Positions 23,852 through 35,924 of a stretch of 64,000 bases of DNA are shown here, piece after piece. The stretch's first letter is position 1. Every line of letters begins with the position of its first letter. Below the pieces are notes generated by a model. The model searched no databases, had not been told where the DNA came from, and saw nothing but the letters and a program-made list of their open reading frames with translations. The translations under genes were made by a program, and so were the position numbers. Where the stretch lies: positions 1 to 64,000 of the forward strand of contig MU839174.1 of NCBI GenBank assembly GCA_030685235.1, in the 5' to 3' direction. The stretch is from Copromyces sp. CBS 386.78. Lineage: Eukaryota; Ascomycota; Sordariomycetes; Sordariales; Sordariaceae.

Positions 23852-25008
23852 ATGTCGGCGCCCACGAGGATACGAATAGCCGCCGGTGGTGGTGTGGTGG
23901 CCAAACCAAAGCCATCCCAATGTCGATCCTACTTTCTCTCCAACCGACCACAACAACAGCAACCGACTTCAACACAGCCGACGACGACGACCAATAAATC
24001 ACCAACGAAAGCCGCCAGCGCATCCGTCGCAAACACCACCACCACCAACAAGCGCTCAACATCCACCCTTCCAGAATCGAAACCCCGCAGCCTCCCCGAA
24101 ACTTGGTTCAACCCCAACCATGTCCAAATCCCCGCGAAAGCGAAATCAGAATCCAGCACCGATGAGACCCGACCCCCAGATGGCCCCGGCGGGCTAAACA
24201 AGCCTCCAGATGAGCGCAAAGTCAAGCTAGGCAAAAGTACGATCCCATATCTAGGTACCTTTTCAACATACAACAAGCTAACACCAACCCTCCTCCCTCT
24301 CTCAAAACAGCCCTTCGAATCCTCCAAGCCCACCTCCCAACCCTTCTACAATCCCCCCTACCAACATGTATCCTTTCCCCCCAAATATCCCTCCACCTCT
24401 TCCCCTCCACGCACCCGCACTTGCCCACAGTCACGGGCCGCGTCGCCTACATTGCCGCCCTCTGGACCGCGCCCCTAGCCTGGAACCGCCTCCCGATAAT
24501 CGGCAACGTCCGCCTCGAGATCCTGTCCGAACGCATGGTCGACCGCCCGCTGTACAGCCCACAGTCGCAGAACCGGCGCATCGGCGCATTTGGCGAGCAG
24601 TTGATTGTGCGGTGGCGGACGATTGGGAAGTCGAAAAATTGGGGGTTGAGTTTTATTAATGGTAGTGAGTCTGACGCCAAGGGGGTCAGGGACGCTGACC
24701 TCAAGGGAACGACGGAATACAAAGCGCCGGTGGGCAATGCGGAACCTTCGGCCGGGAGGGATAACACGAAGAAGTCGGAGTTCACGGGGCTGTTCATCTT
24801 TGAGTTTGACGGGGAGGGAAGGATATTGAGTCATACGATTGAACATGTGCAGCAGAGCGGGGAGGTTGAGAAGGGCGTGGGTGCTACGGTTGTTGGGTTG
24901 ACGGATTGGTTGTTGGGCGGGATAAAGGGGGCGAGGGAAGGGGAGGGGGGAACTTGTCCGGCTTTTACTGGGAGGCAGGGTGAGGGAGCTGGTGGGGAGG
25001 TGAGGTGA
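23852..25008 (+). CDS. Conserved fungal protein, probably mitochondrial, function unknown
   Basis: This encodes 366 residues from two exons (23,852-24,254; 24,311-25,008). The start MSAPTRIRIAAGGG lies in a good context (CACCATGTCGGCG) and gives an Arg-rich, acid-poor N-terminus like a mitochondrial presequence. Next comes a Gln/Thr/Ser/Pro-rich linker (about residues 30-110). The conserved body starts with TIPYLG and continues over the splice into ALRILQAHLPTLL, HLFPSTHPHLPTVTGRVAYI, APLAWNRLPIIGN and LEILSERMV. The C-terminal half reads GLFIFEFDGEGRILSHTIEH, resembling an NTF2/SnoaL-like beta-sheet. I recognise it as a conserved fungal hypothetical protein but cannot name a function. The splice restores one continuous frame, which supports the model. 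It ends convergently with the SET gene. Confidence 0.82.
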
Positions 25009-25683
25009 TGAGGGAACTGGCGTAAAGATGGAAAAGCTTTGGCTTTGATCTGTTTGGGATGAATGACGATGACGATGAGCGGCCTTCCCATGGCAAGAGG
25101 ATTGGCCCAACGCTCTCAAAAAAAGACTACGAAGGCTGCCCTGTGGCAAGCATTGTTATTGTACACCATGTATTTTTATATCTATGGTATCCTCTCACCC
25201 CTTTCTTCACATCTTGGGTCACATTCTTTCCATCTACAATTCACACCAGCAACTTTAACCAAAAGAATGGGTTTGAAAAAAGCGTTTAATGAAATCAAAA
25301 CATATCGTACTCTATCCCTTTCTTCCCATTTGACCCACTTGTCTCTCCATCTATCACCGGAATTCACATTCAAATGGGACCAAAGATGATTTTTCAAAAG
25401 TTTTATATAAATTCAAAACAGCCGGTAAAGACAGGACGGCAGATTCCTCAGGCCCGCCGTCTCTCTTTCTTAAGATCCTCCCCATGTCCCAAAAAAGAAA
25501 AAAGAGACAGCATCAGCCCTCCTCCACCTAACAAACACAGGGCATGTACTTAATATCCCCCATTCCCTTGACCCTTCCGTTCAGATACACCACACTACAC
25601 CACATCCCCAATTGTGCCGAACATACGTTTGTATCCAAAGTTCCGGTCAAGGCCTCAAGGGGGGCTACGCAGCAACACGCCCC
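25009..25683. other. Convergent intergenic region
   Basis: This contains the two 3' untranslated regions. T/C- and A-rich tracts around 25,150-25,420 look like polyadenylation sequence. No gene is supported. Confidence 0.5.
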
Positions 25684-26732
25684 CTAAGCAACAACCACCG
25701 TATCACCGCCCATCTCGCCACTAAGCTCCCTACTCGTCGGCCCCCGTCTCTGCGCCCCCTCGGGAACCTTGGCGCTCTTGGCATTGACAGCACCCACGTA
25801 GCTGGTCAGCGCGTTCCTCGCGGCTTCCACCACCTTTTCGGCGTGCGTCAGGGCGTCGCGAAGACTTATAGCCGTCTGGTCCAATTCCAGTTCTCCAACA
25901 TGGAAGCCGTTCTTCTTCTCGGAAGTGGTGGTGAACATGACATCGCCGTTGACGGACGAAGCGGTCGTGCTGGCATTGGCAGTGGTGCTGGTGCTGGTGC
26001 TGGTGCTGGTAGAAAGAGAGTGGGAGTTGGAGTTGGAGTGGGAGTTGTTATCATAACCCCGACCGCGCTGTTCCTCGAGGAGTTCGCGGATGTGGCCGTT
26101 GAGCCAGATGCCCGAAAGCTGGGCGTCGGTCATATCGCGGGCGCCCGAGATGAGGCCGCGGCAGGTGGGCGTGCCGCAGAGGCAGGCGAAGGGCTGGGCC
26201 ATGGTCCATTCTGTTGAGGGGTAGAAGAACTGTTTGCGGGAAGCATTAGAAATGGCTGAGGAGGGAATAAAAAGGGAGAAGTAGGGGGAAAGGGGAAAAG
26301 AGAGACGTACGGTCAATTCCTCGCCAATTTGAATCCCTTTCGGGCCGGCGATGACGTTCATGTTACCCGTGTCGAAGATCTATTTTTTTTGAACAACAAC
26401 CAAAACCCAATTCGTCAGTTCTCCTCCGCTACTCCTCACGGACCAGAGTCTTTGATGGAAACGACAAAACATACAAGAGACGGCTCGCAAGAGTGGTTGA
26501 TATACAGCAAGTCGCTGTTCAGATCCAGGTGCTTGTCACGGCCACACTGGACGGTCGCATACGTCGGCTTCTCGGCCGGCGTGCACGGGGGGTACTCGAG
26601 CTTGGCAAACAGCGCAAAGGGCGGGAGAGCAATCTTGGAGATGCTCTTGGACGTGTACTCGGCCTCGTTGACGATGAGGTGAAGACGGTCCGGGTGGGAG
26701 GGCTGGACCCAGTGGGGCTTGACGGGTGCCAT
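25684..26732 (-). CDS. Short SET-domain protein with post-SET cysteines
   Basis: This encodes 290 residues from three exons (minus strand: 26,475-26,732; 26,311-26,379; 25,684-26,229). The start MAPVKPHWVQPSHPDRLHL lacks the usual pre-SET region. The SET core is recognised by INHSCEPSL joined across intron 1 to IFDTGNMNVIAGPKGIQIGE, then ELTFFYPSTEW in place of the usual ELTxDY. A post-SET-like cluster follows, FACLCGTPTCRGLISGA. The C-terminal part (about residues 170-290) is low complexity: a Ser/Thr/Asn tract (25,975-26,050 codes STSTST-type repeats) and a predicted helix. Such short SET proteins are widespread in filamentous ascomycetes. Whether they methylate histones or another protein is not known from the sequence. 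The aromatic change in the catalytic Tyr region deserves care. Confidence 0.85.
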
Positions 26733-28205
26733 TGTGTTTTATGTAGGGGTAGTAATTATACACCGGTTTAAAGGAAACTAATAATAATAATTGGGACAGA
26801 TGTTATGGTGGCACCTCGGTAGGTTGTTGAGAGGTTAGTTCTAGGTGGTGAGGGTGGTGATGTTGGAAGAAGGAGGAAGAGAAACAACAAACAATAACAA
26901 CAAGTGACCGGGGAACAGCCGCGTCTTATGGGAATCCTTGATTCTCAAGTTCTTAGCATGCCTGCATGCACGCGACTCGACAACATCGCAAAAGGTTTCC
27001 CACGGCCACTCTTGGCTGTGGGAAGTTGTCGGCAAGCATGGTACTGTACCTAGGTTCGTCAGCACCAAGACTGGAGCATACGAATGATAATGGGAGGCTC
27101 CATATAATGATCCATTGCCGAATCCGCATAACACGGGTCCGGGGACTTATTCATGTGCCTTGTCCTTTCCTTGTGAAAACGGGGAAGTTGGAGTAACCCT
27201 TTACCAGAAAGTAGAGGTACTCATATAGGTATCCCTCTAGTGGTCCGCCGTACAGACCTTCATACGACACGCAAGAACAGCAACTCAATGGCAAAAAGAA
27301 TGACATGTGCTTGTGAATTGATACATACCTCTACTTGAGAAGATCGAGATATGAAATAGCGGGGTTGCGTGTTTTAGCGTCGGATCAATGGCGGGGGTGG
27401 GTATTCCCTTTCATCCATGCCATGCTCCGGTATCCCCGCGTTGTCTCTCTCTCGTCCAGGACAAAAAGGTCGAGACCTTTTATGTTGAGACACGGGGAAA
27501 CAAGGTCTCAGCTTTTCTGTCACGGGCGTCTTTGGGCGTCTTGGGGAAAGCTCGGTGACCGGCAAAAGGGGAAACAGTTCATGGCACAGTCAACCAATCA
27601 CAGCAAACGGGAATTGACCAAAGTGGATAGAACGCACGTAATTGTACAGTGAGGAGGCCTTGGCAAAACGGTTTGCGCTAAAAGCTGCGCGCTGCAAGCC
27701 GCCCCCCAAAGCCCTCGCGTTCCAACGCTTCCAGGGCTGCAAGGGGTCCTCAAACAACCGAGGATGAACATCATGAAGAGAACGGGCAGTTTGGGTTTGT
27801 GCAACACGCGGCAAATTGGACGGCATGTTTTCTGGAGAGACAAGATAGGACTGGAAACATCAAAATTGCTCAACACCTCCCGTCCACTATCATCGACGGC
27901 CCCATGACACGACTTTTTTGTTGCCGGTTATTCGGACTCTCCCTTTTCATTCGACTCCCAAAGACGTGTTATCCATCGAGATACCGGAATGCGCTGGTAA
28001 CGACAAACTGCTAGGAGAACTTATAACGCAAAGGGATTGAGGTCTAACCAGCCTGCCTCTGTGACCCTCCTCGATTTCTTCGGGATAATATCCTTGGCGT
28101 AGAACGCACCAGTGAATGCTTTCACGCGACAGCCGAGCCTCACGTTATTCGACTACTTTCAGACTCTAAACCCGGCAGAGGATGAGATTTCTAGCGACGC
28201 CAGCA
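26733..28205. other. Long intergenic region
   Basis: This is 1.5 kb without a supportable gene. Open frames on both strands are short, mutually overlapping and without family features. The first 150 bp left of 26,880 is the likely promoter and leader of the SET gene. Confidence 0.45.
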
Positions 28206-28545
28206 TCAACAGACCGCGTAGCCTCCTTGGTGGGCGCGAGAGACGCTGCCTCGTCGTGAGGCGTTGCGGCTCCCGATGCCGGGAATGGCGTTGGCGGCGG
28301 TGTTTTGGAGGAGCAGTTCGCGCTCCCGGGCGAGCTCTCTTTCAAAGGCCTCCTCTTCGGCGTTGTGTAGGCCGGTCAGGGAGGTCGAGCTGGCGCGGGA
28401 GGTGACAGCATCTCCATGGCAAAACCTCTCCTCCTTAGTATCCGACTTGCACGGAGGGATCTTACGGTACAAGGAGACGCCCACGACGCCTTTTCCGCCC
28501 TCCTTAGAGAGTACACCATCCAAACCGGTGTACACTTTCTATGGG
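28206..28545 (-). CDS. Possible C-terminal exon of an unrecognised gene or gene relic
   Basis: The minus strand reads about 110 codons from a plausible acceptor (CCCCATAG before AAAGTGTACACC). They begin KVYTGLDGVLSKEGGKGVVG and include a charged helix EEEAFERELARERELLLQNT followed by GSRNASRRGSVSRAHQGG and a stop. The amino-acid make-up is protein-like and unlike the shadow frames around it, but no upstream exon with a start could be tied to it. It may be a relic or a partly lost gene. No function is assigned. Confidence 0.3.
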
Positions 28546-30085
28546 GCCTGCCTGCGGATGCTCGCTTTGAGCTTTCTCTATGCTGGCATCACACCACCAA
28601 GCCCTCGGAACTAGATCCACACGCAGGAAAACCGCTTAAACGGCGCCGGGAGTATACCACCTTGCCTACTACCTCTTTACAGTAGAGGGTTCCGTTCCCG
28701 AGCTGGTCGTGGCTTGAGTGGAGTGGACCTATTGATTTGCTGGATCTGGATTATCCCAAAGTGTTAGTGTCGCCAAGGTACATCGCGAGTTGTCACAAGC
28801 CTCAAAGGTTTGTATCACGTAGAAATCAACAGTAAATACCAGACCCGAGGAAACGCCCATCGTCGCCTATGTGCGGAAAAACGCAAATCTTCGGCTCATC
28901 AGGACGTCAACTCTCACACCAGATGCAGTGGCAGATGAACATGTACTAACCAGTCTCAAACAAAACAACGATCCAACCGTATTGTTCGTAATCCTCGATA
29001 TTATTCTTACAGAGCTCCCAGAAATGATATTTATACGGCTCTCTCTTATCTTCGAAGATTAACTCCTCTTTTTCTGGGCCGAAATCGCCTACTTCTTCCT
29101 CCTAGCCCCTTCATCCAACTATTCCTCCTCAGATCGAGGAAGACTAGTCTACGACGAGAAGGGCGAAATCGCCTACTTCTTCCTTCTTCGCCTCTGAGCC
29201 CCAAATGTCCTGTCCAAGCCGACGCGAAATAGTACCTGTACGCAAAATCACACCTCGCCCGATGTTGGCCACATCTCCTGCGGATTTCCGACATGGGGGA
29301 GCTCTTAAAAGATACGCCGGTTCCCAACACCTGCCACTCGACTTCGGCATCAGCCAGCGGGGCCTGATGTTGAATGGGCTGTTTGGATTTGACGCACGTT
29401 GTTATCTCCAGTACCTGTTTCTCCCGTGTACTGACCCCGATGGTCACATCTTGGCTCTTCCAATGCTTTCCCTGCTTGATATTTACTCCCCGCCGGAGCG
29501 TAACTATTCTCAGTCCTGCCGCGACATGAGTCTTACTAAGACTTGTTGTGTATATCTTGTGTAACCCCGGGATGGATACAGACTTTCGGAACCAGGTTGT
29601 TTTCCATGGACAATGCTATACAAAAACCCATGGCTACCTTAGGAAGACGTTTGACGGGATTTTGTTGCATAACGGCAAGTCGAGTGTAGTATGCCTAGTC
29701 GTATGAGGCTACGCGATTCAGTAGACGAACAACGCGCCGTACAACCTCACACCGCACTTAGATTTCAGAGGGCCCAGGACGTCGTTCAGTTTGAGTTTAG
29801 GGCCGCCTAGGTGGGCAACATCCACAATGCGGCTCTAGAGCCTCTAGGACGTTTGAGAATGCTGCCAAGAGGGCCTTAAACTAGTGTAGAATCCACTGAA
29901 CTTTGTTCGATTTGGGGTCTTTGGCCGTGAGGTTGCATCATGATGCCTTGCAAAGAAATTGAAAACACCGACGGGGATTTGGGGAGGGAAGAGTGGTGGT
30001 GGAAGTGGGTGTGCGGCTTCTTAGAGAGCTCATGGATTTTTGAAAAAAAAAAGAAAATTTAGGAAGAAAAGATACGAACAAGGAA
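28546..30085. other. Gene-poor interval with a short direct repeat
   Basis: No gene is supported. A repeat GAAATCGCCTACTTCTTCCT occurs at about 29,081 and 29,166. A 119-codon plus-strand frame (29,205-29,564) shows no family features. Confidence 0.4.
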
Positions 30086-30089
30086 AAAG

Positions 30090-31108
30090 ACTCAGGCGTA
30101 AAAGCTACCTCAGTCATCGCAAAATTCTGCCCCACACAGATCCTCGGCCCCCCATTAAACGGCACATAATTCCACGCTTTCGGCGTCCAGTAATCCCATC
30201 TTTCTGGACTGAATATACCCGGGTCCTCGAACGGCTGCTGCTGTCCCCCTTTTCCCCTCCTCCTTTTCCTACAATCTCTCCCGTCGCCGGATACAAATCC
30301 GCGTGTCCTTGCATGCTCAATGTCGAGTATACCACTATATCACCCTCCAGGACTGTCATGTCTGGTTGTCCTTTGGTACCGGGCAAGCTGGTGTCTTTGA
30401 GTGCTGCGCGCAGGTTATATGGTACGGCGGGGTACAGGCGCAGGGTTTCGTTTAGGGTGTGGGTTAGGTAGGTTAGGCTTTCTAGGTTTTCGTAAGTCGG
30501 GGCGCGTGAGGGCCCAATGTGGTGAGCATCATTTGGATGCGTTGGACTTGTTGGAAGGCGTCGACGAATTGGTGCTTGGGGTTGTTGAGGCTGTCGACGC
30601 TGTGGCCGAGAAGGAAGTCGGTGGTTACGTCGAGGGTCATGCGATAGAAGAGGTCCATTATGTCGACGGTTTGGCCGGAGGCAGGAAGCTTGTCGATGAG
30701 GGTCTTGGTCCATTTGTCGAAGATCTCGAGGTCGCGGACGCGGTCTTTGATGAACATGGGCCTGATCAAGGCCCTGCTTTCGGACCATAGCTGACCATCG
30801 GTTGTGAAGATGCTGTCTCCGAGAAAAGGACTCCAAGCTTATCGCGTGCTTGCACGAAACCGGCCCTCATGAAGAACCGGAGTGCTGTGGCGGTTTGTCA
30901 CTTGTCAGACTCGCCCGAGTCATCATCACTCACTCTCAAAGCAGGTAACTTTACCTGTGATGGGGATCGTGGCCAAGACGGAAGACCTGACACCTCGGGA
31001 CTTGGGGATTTTATAGTCAACCCAGGCTTGTCGGCCCATGAACGGGACCAGTATAAAGCCCAAAATGGCGAGCCATGCTTGGTCGGAGTCTAGGGATACC
31101 CTGAACAT
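30090..31108 (-). pseudogene. Decayed cytochrome P450 (CYP52-like)
   Basis: This is the remnant of a membrane-bound P450 of the alkane/fatty-acid hydroxylase type. Exon 1 (30,955-31,108) codes MFRVSLDSDQAWLAILGFIL, a membrane anchor, and is spliced in phase to 30,884 (ALRFFMRAGFVQARDKLG). A frameshift near 30,835 leads to LGDSIFTTDGQLWSESRALI and MTLDVTTDFLLGHSVDSL. Near 30,490 the reading jumps frame and the whole oxygen-binding I-helix region is absent, joining directly to the K-helix block LNETLRLYPAVPYNLR. Another shift near 30,250 precedes the PERW and haem-loop block [19 protein letters not shown]. The last exon is not found. With at least three lesions and no I-helix it cannot be functional. 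Confidence 0.85.
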
Positions 31109-32608
31109 GGTGGTTTATAGCCCCGCTGGGCGCCTAGACCGTTTATGAAAGTGCTCAAACTGAACTCAAAACCGGATAATGCGATGATGAAGCTGTGCTG
31201 GAAGAGGAGTGTCCAACTGCCTCCAGAATGAAGGATGGCTTACATGACATCGTATTACGTCGTGAAGAATGATGGCCACATGCAAAAATGAAAACCAAGC
31301 TCAACCGCGGCAGTGGACGAATGAGAGAGACTTGTCCGCAGCGGCAGAGAGGGCAAAAGCCATGGTGATCTTGCTGTAGTGCGGGGGAAGAGTGGTAACG
31401 AGGGGTTGCACATCTGAAAACACCAGCATCCCAAGGCTTCCAGCCCAGAAGGTTGAGATAAGGTTTGGTGCGCTTTCGTCTCAACTCACACGCCACACCA
31501 AGCCAAGAATGGGCGCATGAGTCGTGCAGCATGGGAGAAAAGCTGTGATTTTTAAATTCCCATGTGATGGAAGATTTGGCGGAACCTTCGGTGCGTCTTG
31601 AGCTCCGCTGGACCCCAGATGGGGTCTCGGAGAGGGTCTGGGGACTTGAGGCTGGAGACATGGTTCCCGTCGTCATTCCCCTTGATAAGTTGCCCTGCAA
31701 GGCGCGAGTCAGGTCGGACATGACAAGCTTCGCGGGTCCAGGGGGTGCGCTGGGGCTTCTTCAAGGTGTCAAGTCGGACTGTCGAGAATGAGAGGAAGAA
31801 GCTGGGAATATCTTGTATGTTTTGATGGCCGTCCATGGTGTCTCGATATCGCGGTTCAACATTACGGCGAGAAATGCGTTGGAGAAGCCGATTTGCGGAC
31901 AGGCCGGGATTCCACGGAGTCATGTAATCAGTGGACCTGTCAATAAATGACAGCAGCATGCGCGGGGAGAGCTTGTCATTGGGTGTGGCAAGCGGAGCCG
32001 TCAGACGTCATTGTCGACATTGCAATGTTTATCGCGACCGGTCCAAGTTGGAGGGTTGAAGGAATTGGTGATGTTGTTGTTGTTTGTTCAGACATCCATC
32101 CGCTTGTAATTCAAGACTTTCATCCCACCGGAAAGCCGCTGATGGAGACAATGACCGGTTTGTTAGCCGAAGATACTTGTAGGCGCACAAGGGAAAGGCA
32201 CGGGCCCTGTGTTGCCCGCCACCAGCCGCGCGCAACTGCCGCGAGCTGGCAAAGACCTGCCGCTGGGCGCTGGCTGCTGGAGCTGCAGTTCCTGTGAATG
32301 GCGGCAGAGTTGTCATCGGCCACCGCCCTCGGCACCCAGCACGTCTCCAAATACGACGGCAAAATCGTCGGTGATTGGCTCGGATAGGGCTGACCAGGGT
32401 ATCAGGCCCATAATGGCCCCCCAATTTGGACGGTCGCCAACAGCGAGAAGGGAGCTCCGGTCCCCTCGTCTCGGACGGGAAAGAACCTGGGCTGGCCAAG
32501 TGTCGCATCGTCATCTGAATTCGCTAGAAATATTCCCTTTATTCCCAACATCATCATCACCACCCACCGAATACACCACCTTATCCCATACACCACCACA
32601 TCCTAATC
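31109..32608. other. Divergent intergenic region between P450 relic and succinyl-CoA ligase
   Basis: This 1.5-kb stretch has no supportable gene. Several 100-190-codon frames overlap each other on both strands without recognisable features. The pyrimidine-rich leader of the plus-strand gene begins near 32,520. Confidence 0.45.
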
Positions 32609-34234
32609 ATGTTCAAGCTCGGCCGCAACCGCGCATTGGCTTCTGCCTTTGCTTCCGCCTCCAAGGTTCGTTGTTGTTGCCGCTCCCAGCCTTCACCTGT
32701 GCACCGTTGCATCGCATTCTCCTCCTGGCTTTTTCGAGGAAAACAACAAGCTGACAATATCTCCCCAACAACAAACAGGCTCCCCTCACCTCCAGACTCC
32801 CCAGCGTTTCCCAACAACAAAGGAGAGCCCTCAGCATCCACGAATACCTCTCTGCTGATCTCCTCCGTCAGGTCAGTACACCTAGGAAATAGCTTATCTC
32901 TACCTACCCCGCCCCCAGTCGCTACCTGACCTCCTCCATCGAATAAAAGTCGGATTCTAACGCGACACCACACAAAACAGTATGGCGTCGGTGTCCCCAA
33001 GGGTGAGAACGCCAGGAACGCCGCCGAGGCTGAGGCCATCGCAAAGAAGATTGGCGGCGAGGACATGGTCATCAAGGCCCAGGTTCTTGCTGGTGGCCGT
33101 GGAAAGGGCACCTTCGACAACGGCCTCAAGGGCGGTGTTCGTGTCATCTACTCCCCCACCGAGGCCAAGATGTTCGCCGAGCAGATGATCGGCCACAACC
33201 TCATCACCAAGCAGACGGGTGCCCAGGGCCGTCTGTGCAGCTCGGTCTACATCTGCGAGCGCAAGTTCGCCCGCCGCGAGTTCTACCTCGCCGTCCTCAT
33301 GGACCGTGCTTCTCAGGGCCCCGTCATCGTTTCGTCGTCCCAGGGTGGCATGGACATTGAGGGTGTCGCCAAGGAGAACCCCGACGCCATCCACACCACC
33401 TACGTCGACATCAATGTTGGTGTCACCGACGACATGGCCCGCGGCATCGCCCAGAAGCTCGGCTTCAGCGAGCAGTGCATCGAGGAGGCCAAGGACACCA
33501 TCCAGAAGCTCTACAAGATCTTCCTCGAGAAGGACGCCACCCAGATCGAGATCAACCCTCTTTCCGAGACCTCCGACCACAAGGTCATGTGCATGGACGC
33601 CAAGTTCGGCTTCGATGATAACGCTGACTTCAGGCAAAAGGACGTCTTCCAGCTCCGCGACACCACCCAGGAGGATGCCGATGAGGTTCGCGCCGCCCAG
33701 TCTGGCCTCAACTTCATCAAGCTCGACGGCGACATTGGCTGCCTCGTCAACGGTGCCGGTCTCGCCATGGCCACCATGGACATCATCAAGCTCAATGGTG
33801 GCCATCCCGCCAACTTCCTTGACGTCGGTGGTGGTGCTACCCCCGCGGCCATTAAGGAGGCCTTTGAGCTCATCACCAGCGACCCCAAGGTTACCGCCAT
33901 CTTTGTCAACATCTTCGGTGGTATCGTCCGCTGCGACGCCATTGCCCACGGTCTCATCAACACGGTCCAGACTCTTGACCTCAAGATCCCCATCATTGCC
34001 CGTCTCCAGGGCACCAACATGGATGCTGCCCGCCAGCTCATCAACGACTCTGGCTTGAAGATCTTCTCGATTGAGGATCTCCAGAGCGCTGCTGAGAAGT
34101 CTGTCCAGCTCTCCAAGGTGGTCAAGATGGGTAAGTCTGAATGGTATCCTACCTATGCGCAGAGCATGTGCTAACCCGTTTGTTTCCTAGCTCGTGACAT
34201 TGACGTCGGCGTTGAGTTCACCCTTGGTATTTAA
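32609..34234 (+). CDS. Succinyl-CoA ligase beta subunit, mitochondrial
   Basis: This is the TCA-cycle enzyme subunit that, with the alpha subunit, converts succinyl-CoA to succinate while forming ATP or GTP in the mitochondrial matrix. It has 447 residues from four exons (32,609-32,665; 32,779-32,871; 32,981-34,130; 34,191-34,234). The presequence MFKLGRNRALASAFASASK is basic and acid-free. The mature start SIHEYLSADLLRQYGVGVPK is typical. The ATP-grasp domain is marked by VIKAQVLAGGRGKGTFDNGL, the nucleotide and metal region by EINPLSET and FGFDDNADFRQ, and the C-terminal ligase domain by LVNGAGLAMATMDIIKLNGG, NIFGGIVRCD and ARLQGTNMDAARQ. Length fits the family. The last exon is only 44 nt, and the splice is needed to reach the usual end. 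Confidence 0.96.
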
Positions 34235-35924
34235 GCGAAATCTCGGTTTTTGGGAAATTTAGACAAACAGGCGGGTGGTTACGGCTGACATGGATATTTC
34301 TAGCTCCTTGATTTAGACTCCTAACTATCTCAGCGTGTGTGTTAGGTTAGGTTAGGGGTGTGTTAGACTGGCAGGCATGATGAAGGTTCTCTGGTTTTTT
34401 TCTCTCTCTCTCGTCTCTTTTCCTGTGTAACCTAATTATCAGACGATGATGCACCGACCGAGCCTTTGTTGTTGTTGGTTTTCTTGGTTGAGTTGTCTAG
34501 TCGACAAAAAGCTACCCCGTGGTTGTGTTTGTTGTTGCATGTATGTCGCGTGGAAAAGAAAGGCCGAGCTACCATACTGTAATGTCATGTCATTGGGATA
34601 CCTGGGAAACTACTACATCATTACAATATTGATACCATATCTTTGTGCCAAAAGGAGTTGCGCGGTATTGGTAAAAGGGATTTGAGCAGGTACCGATACC
34701 CCTGGGATGGATTGAGGTTCTGCGTGGAGTCATCGGTACCTAAGTGTGTAAAGTATCCTCTTGGTTGTCGACGGTAATGCCGTGTCGAAATGCCTTCATC
34801 GCGAACAAGATCCACCCATGACTGGTGCCAAGTGGTCGATCCATTCATTCTCCCGATTCTCTCCCACGTGAATCCCTGAGGCCTTTCGCCGAACCCACGC
34901 ACTTCGTGCCCACGCCTCATTGGTCGGTCATTAATTGTTAGTGCATCCCACTTTATACCCTGTGGTCCCTTCAAGGTGCACAAGTGGGGAACATGGCGGT
35001 AGGAACCGTCCCCAAGACAGCCATCCGTCGTCACTTCCCCTTTACATCTTATTTTCTCTTGTTCTTCGTTTCTCGTTGACCTTTACGAACAGTTCGATGA
35101 ACCATGTCTGTTCAGTTTTCGATAGTCCGCGCATCCCAACTATATCTTGGGAACCCCTGCATCTTCCCAACCCAGAACTCCAGCTGCGTCGTCGACTTTG
35201 AATGTTGAAACTGCATTTCGGTCATTTGAGATCAGGCGCATTGAGGATGATGGCCTATTAACAATTGCACCCTGGGATGGAAGTGATGAGTTGAGTGCTC
35301 AAAAGCTGATGAATGGATTCAAACACTTTAATGTCACTGCCAAGTGTCGTCATGAACAAAGGGGGGTTTCCCAACAGATGTACAAAGGTTCTGCATAGAG
35401 CAAGGTTACCTACCCTATGGCTCCAGCAAATTTTCGTCACAAAGAAGGGATCGATGTATGGGAATTGCCTCAGCAGAACCTGGTGACGATCATGCTTTCT
35501 CCCTCACCCTCGCGCTTCCTCCAGCCTCTGACCTCTATCGGTGAAACTCCGATAACACCCTCTCGATATGAAACGTCCTTTATTGTGTAGGCACATGCGC
35601 CACCACACTCACTCACAGTTGCATGCATCCACATCAACACAGTGGGCGATGAGTGAGGCAGTGAGACAAGAGGTTCATTTCCGACTTCCACCCGCAGACC
35701 AGACACAAGCTCAGCAACGAAGTTTCGAGGATGAGCCGAACTCTTGGTGTGAGAACCCTCCAAAAGGAAAATGGGATGTGTATAAAGACCTCATGATTAC
35801 CCCGCGCCCCTTCTCATAATCTTGAACCTCAACTCACCAGCAGCAGCATTCACATCCACATCCACATCCACAACAATAGAGGCACCCAGCTCATTCACTA
35901 AGGTACTCAACCCATCAACCACCA
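34235..35924. other. Intergenic region
   Basis: The first 250 bp or so is the 3' untranslated region of the ligase gene (T/C-rich at about 34,395-34,425). The rest shows no supportable gene. A CACATC repeat (about 35,851-35,868) lies in the leader of the next gene. Confidence 0.45.

Noticed and set aside
31155..32514. Overlapping 100-190-codon frames between the P450 relic and succinyl-CoA ligase
   Set aside because: They lie on both strands over the same bases and show no conserved blocks, signal peptides or splice-supported extension.
33219..34125. Long frames (up to 330 codons, both strands) overlapping the succinyl-CoA ligase gene
   Set aside because: They are shadow frames caused by GC-rich third positions. 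Only the frame with ATP-grasp and ligase motifs is real.
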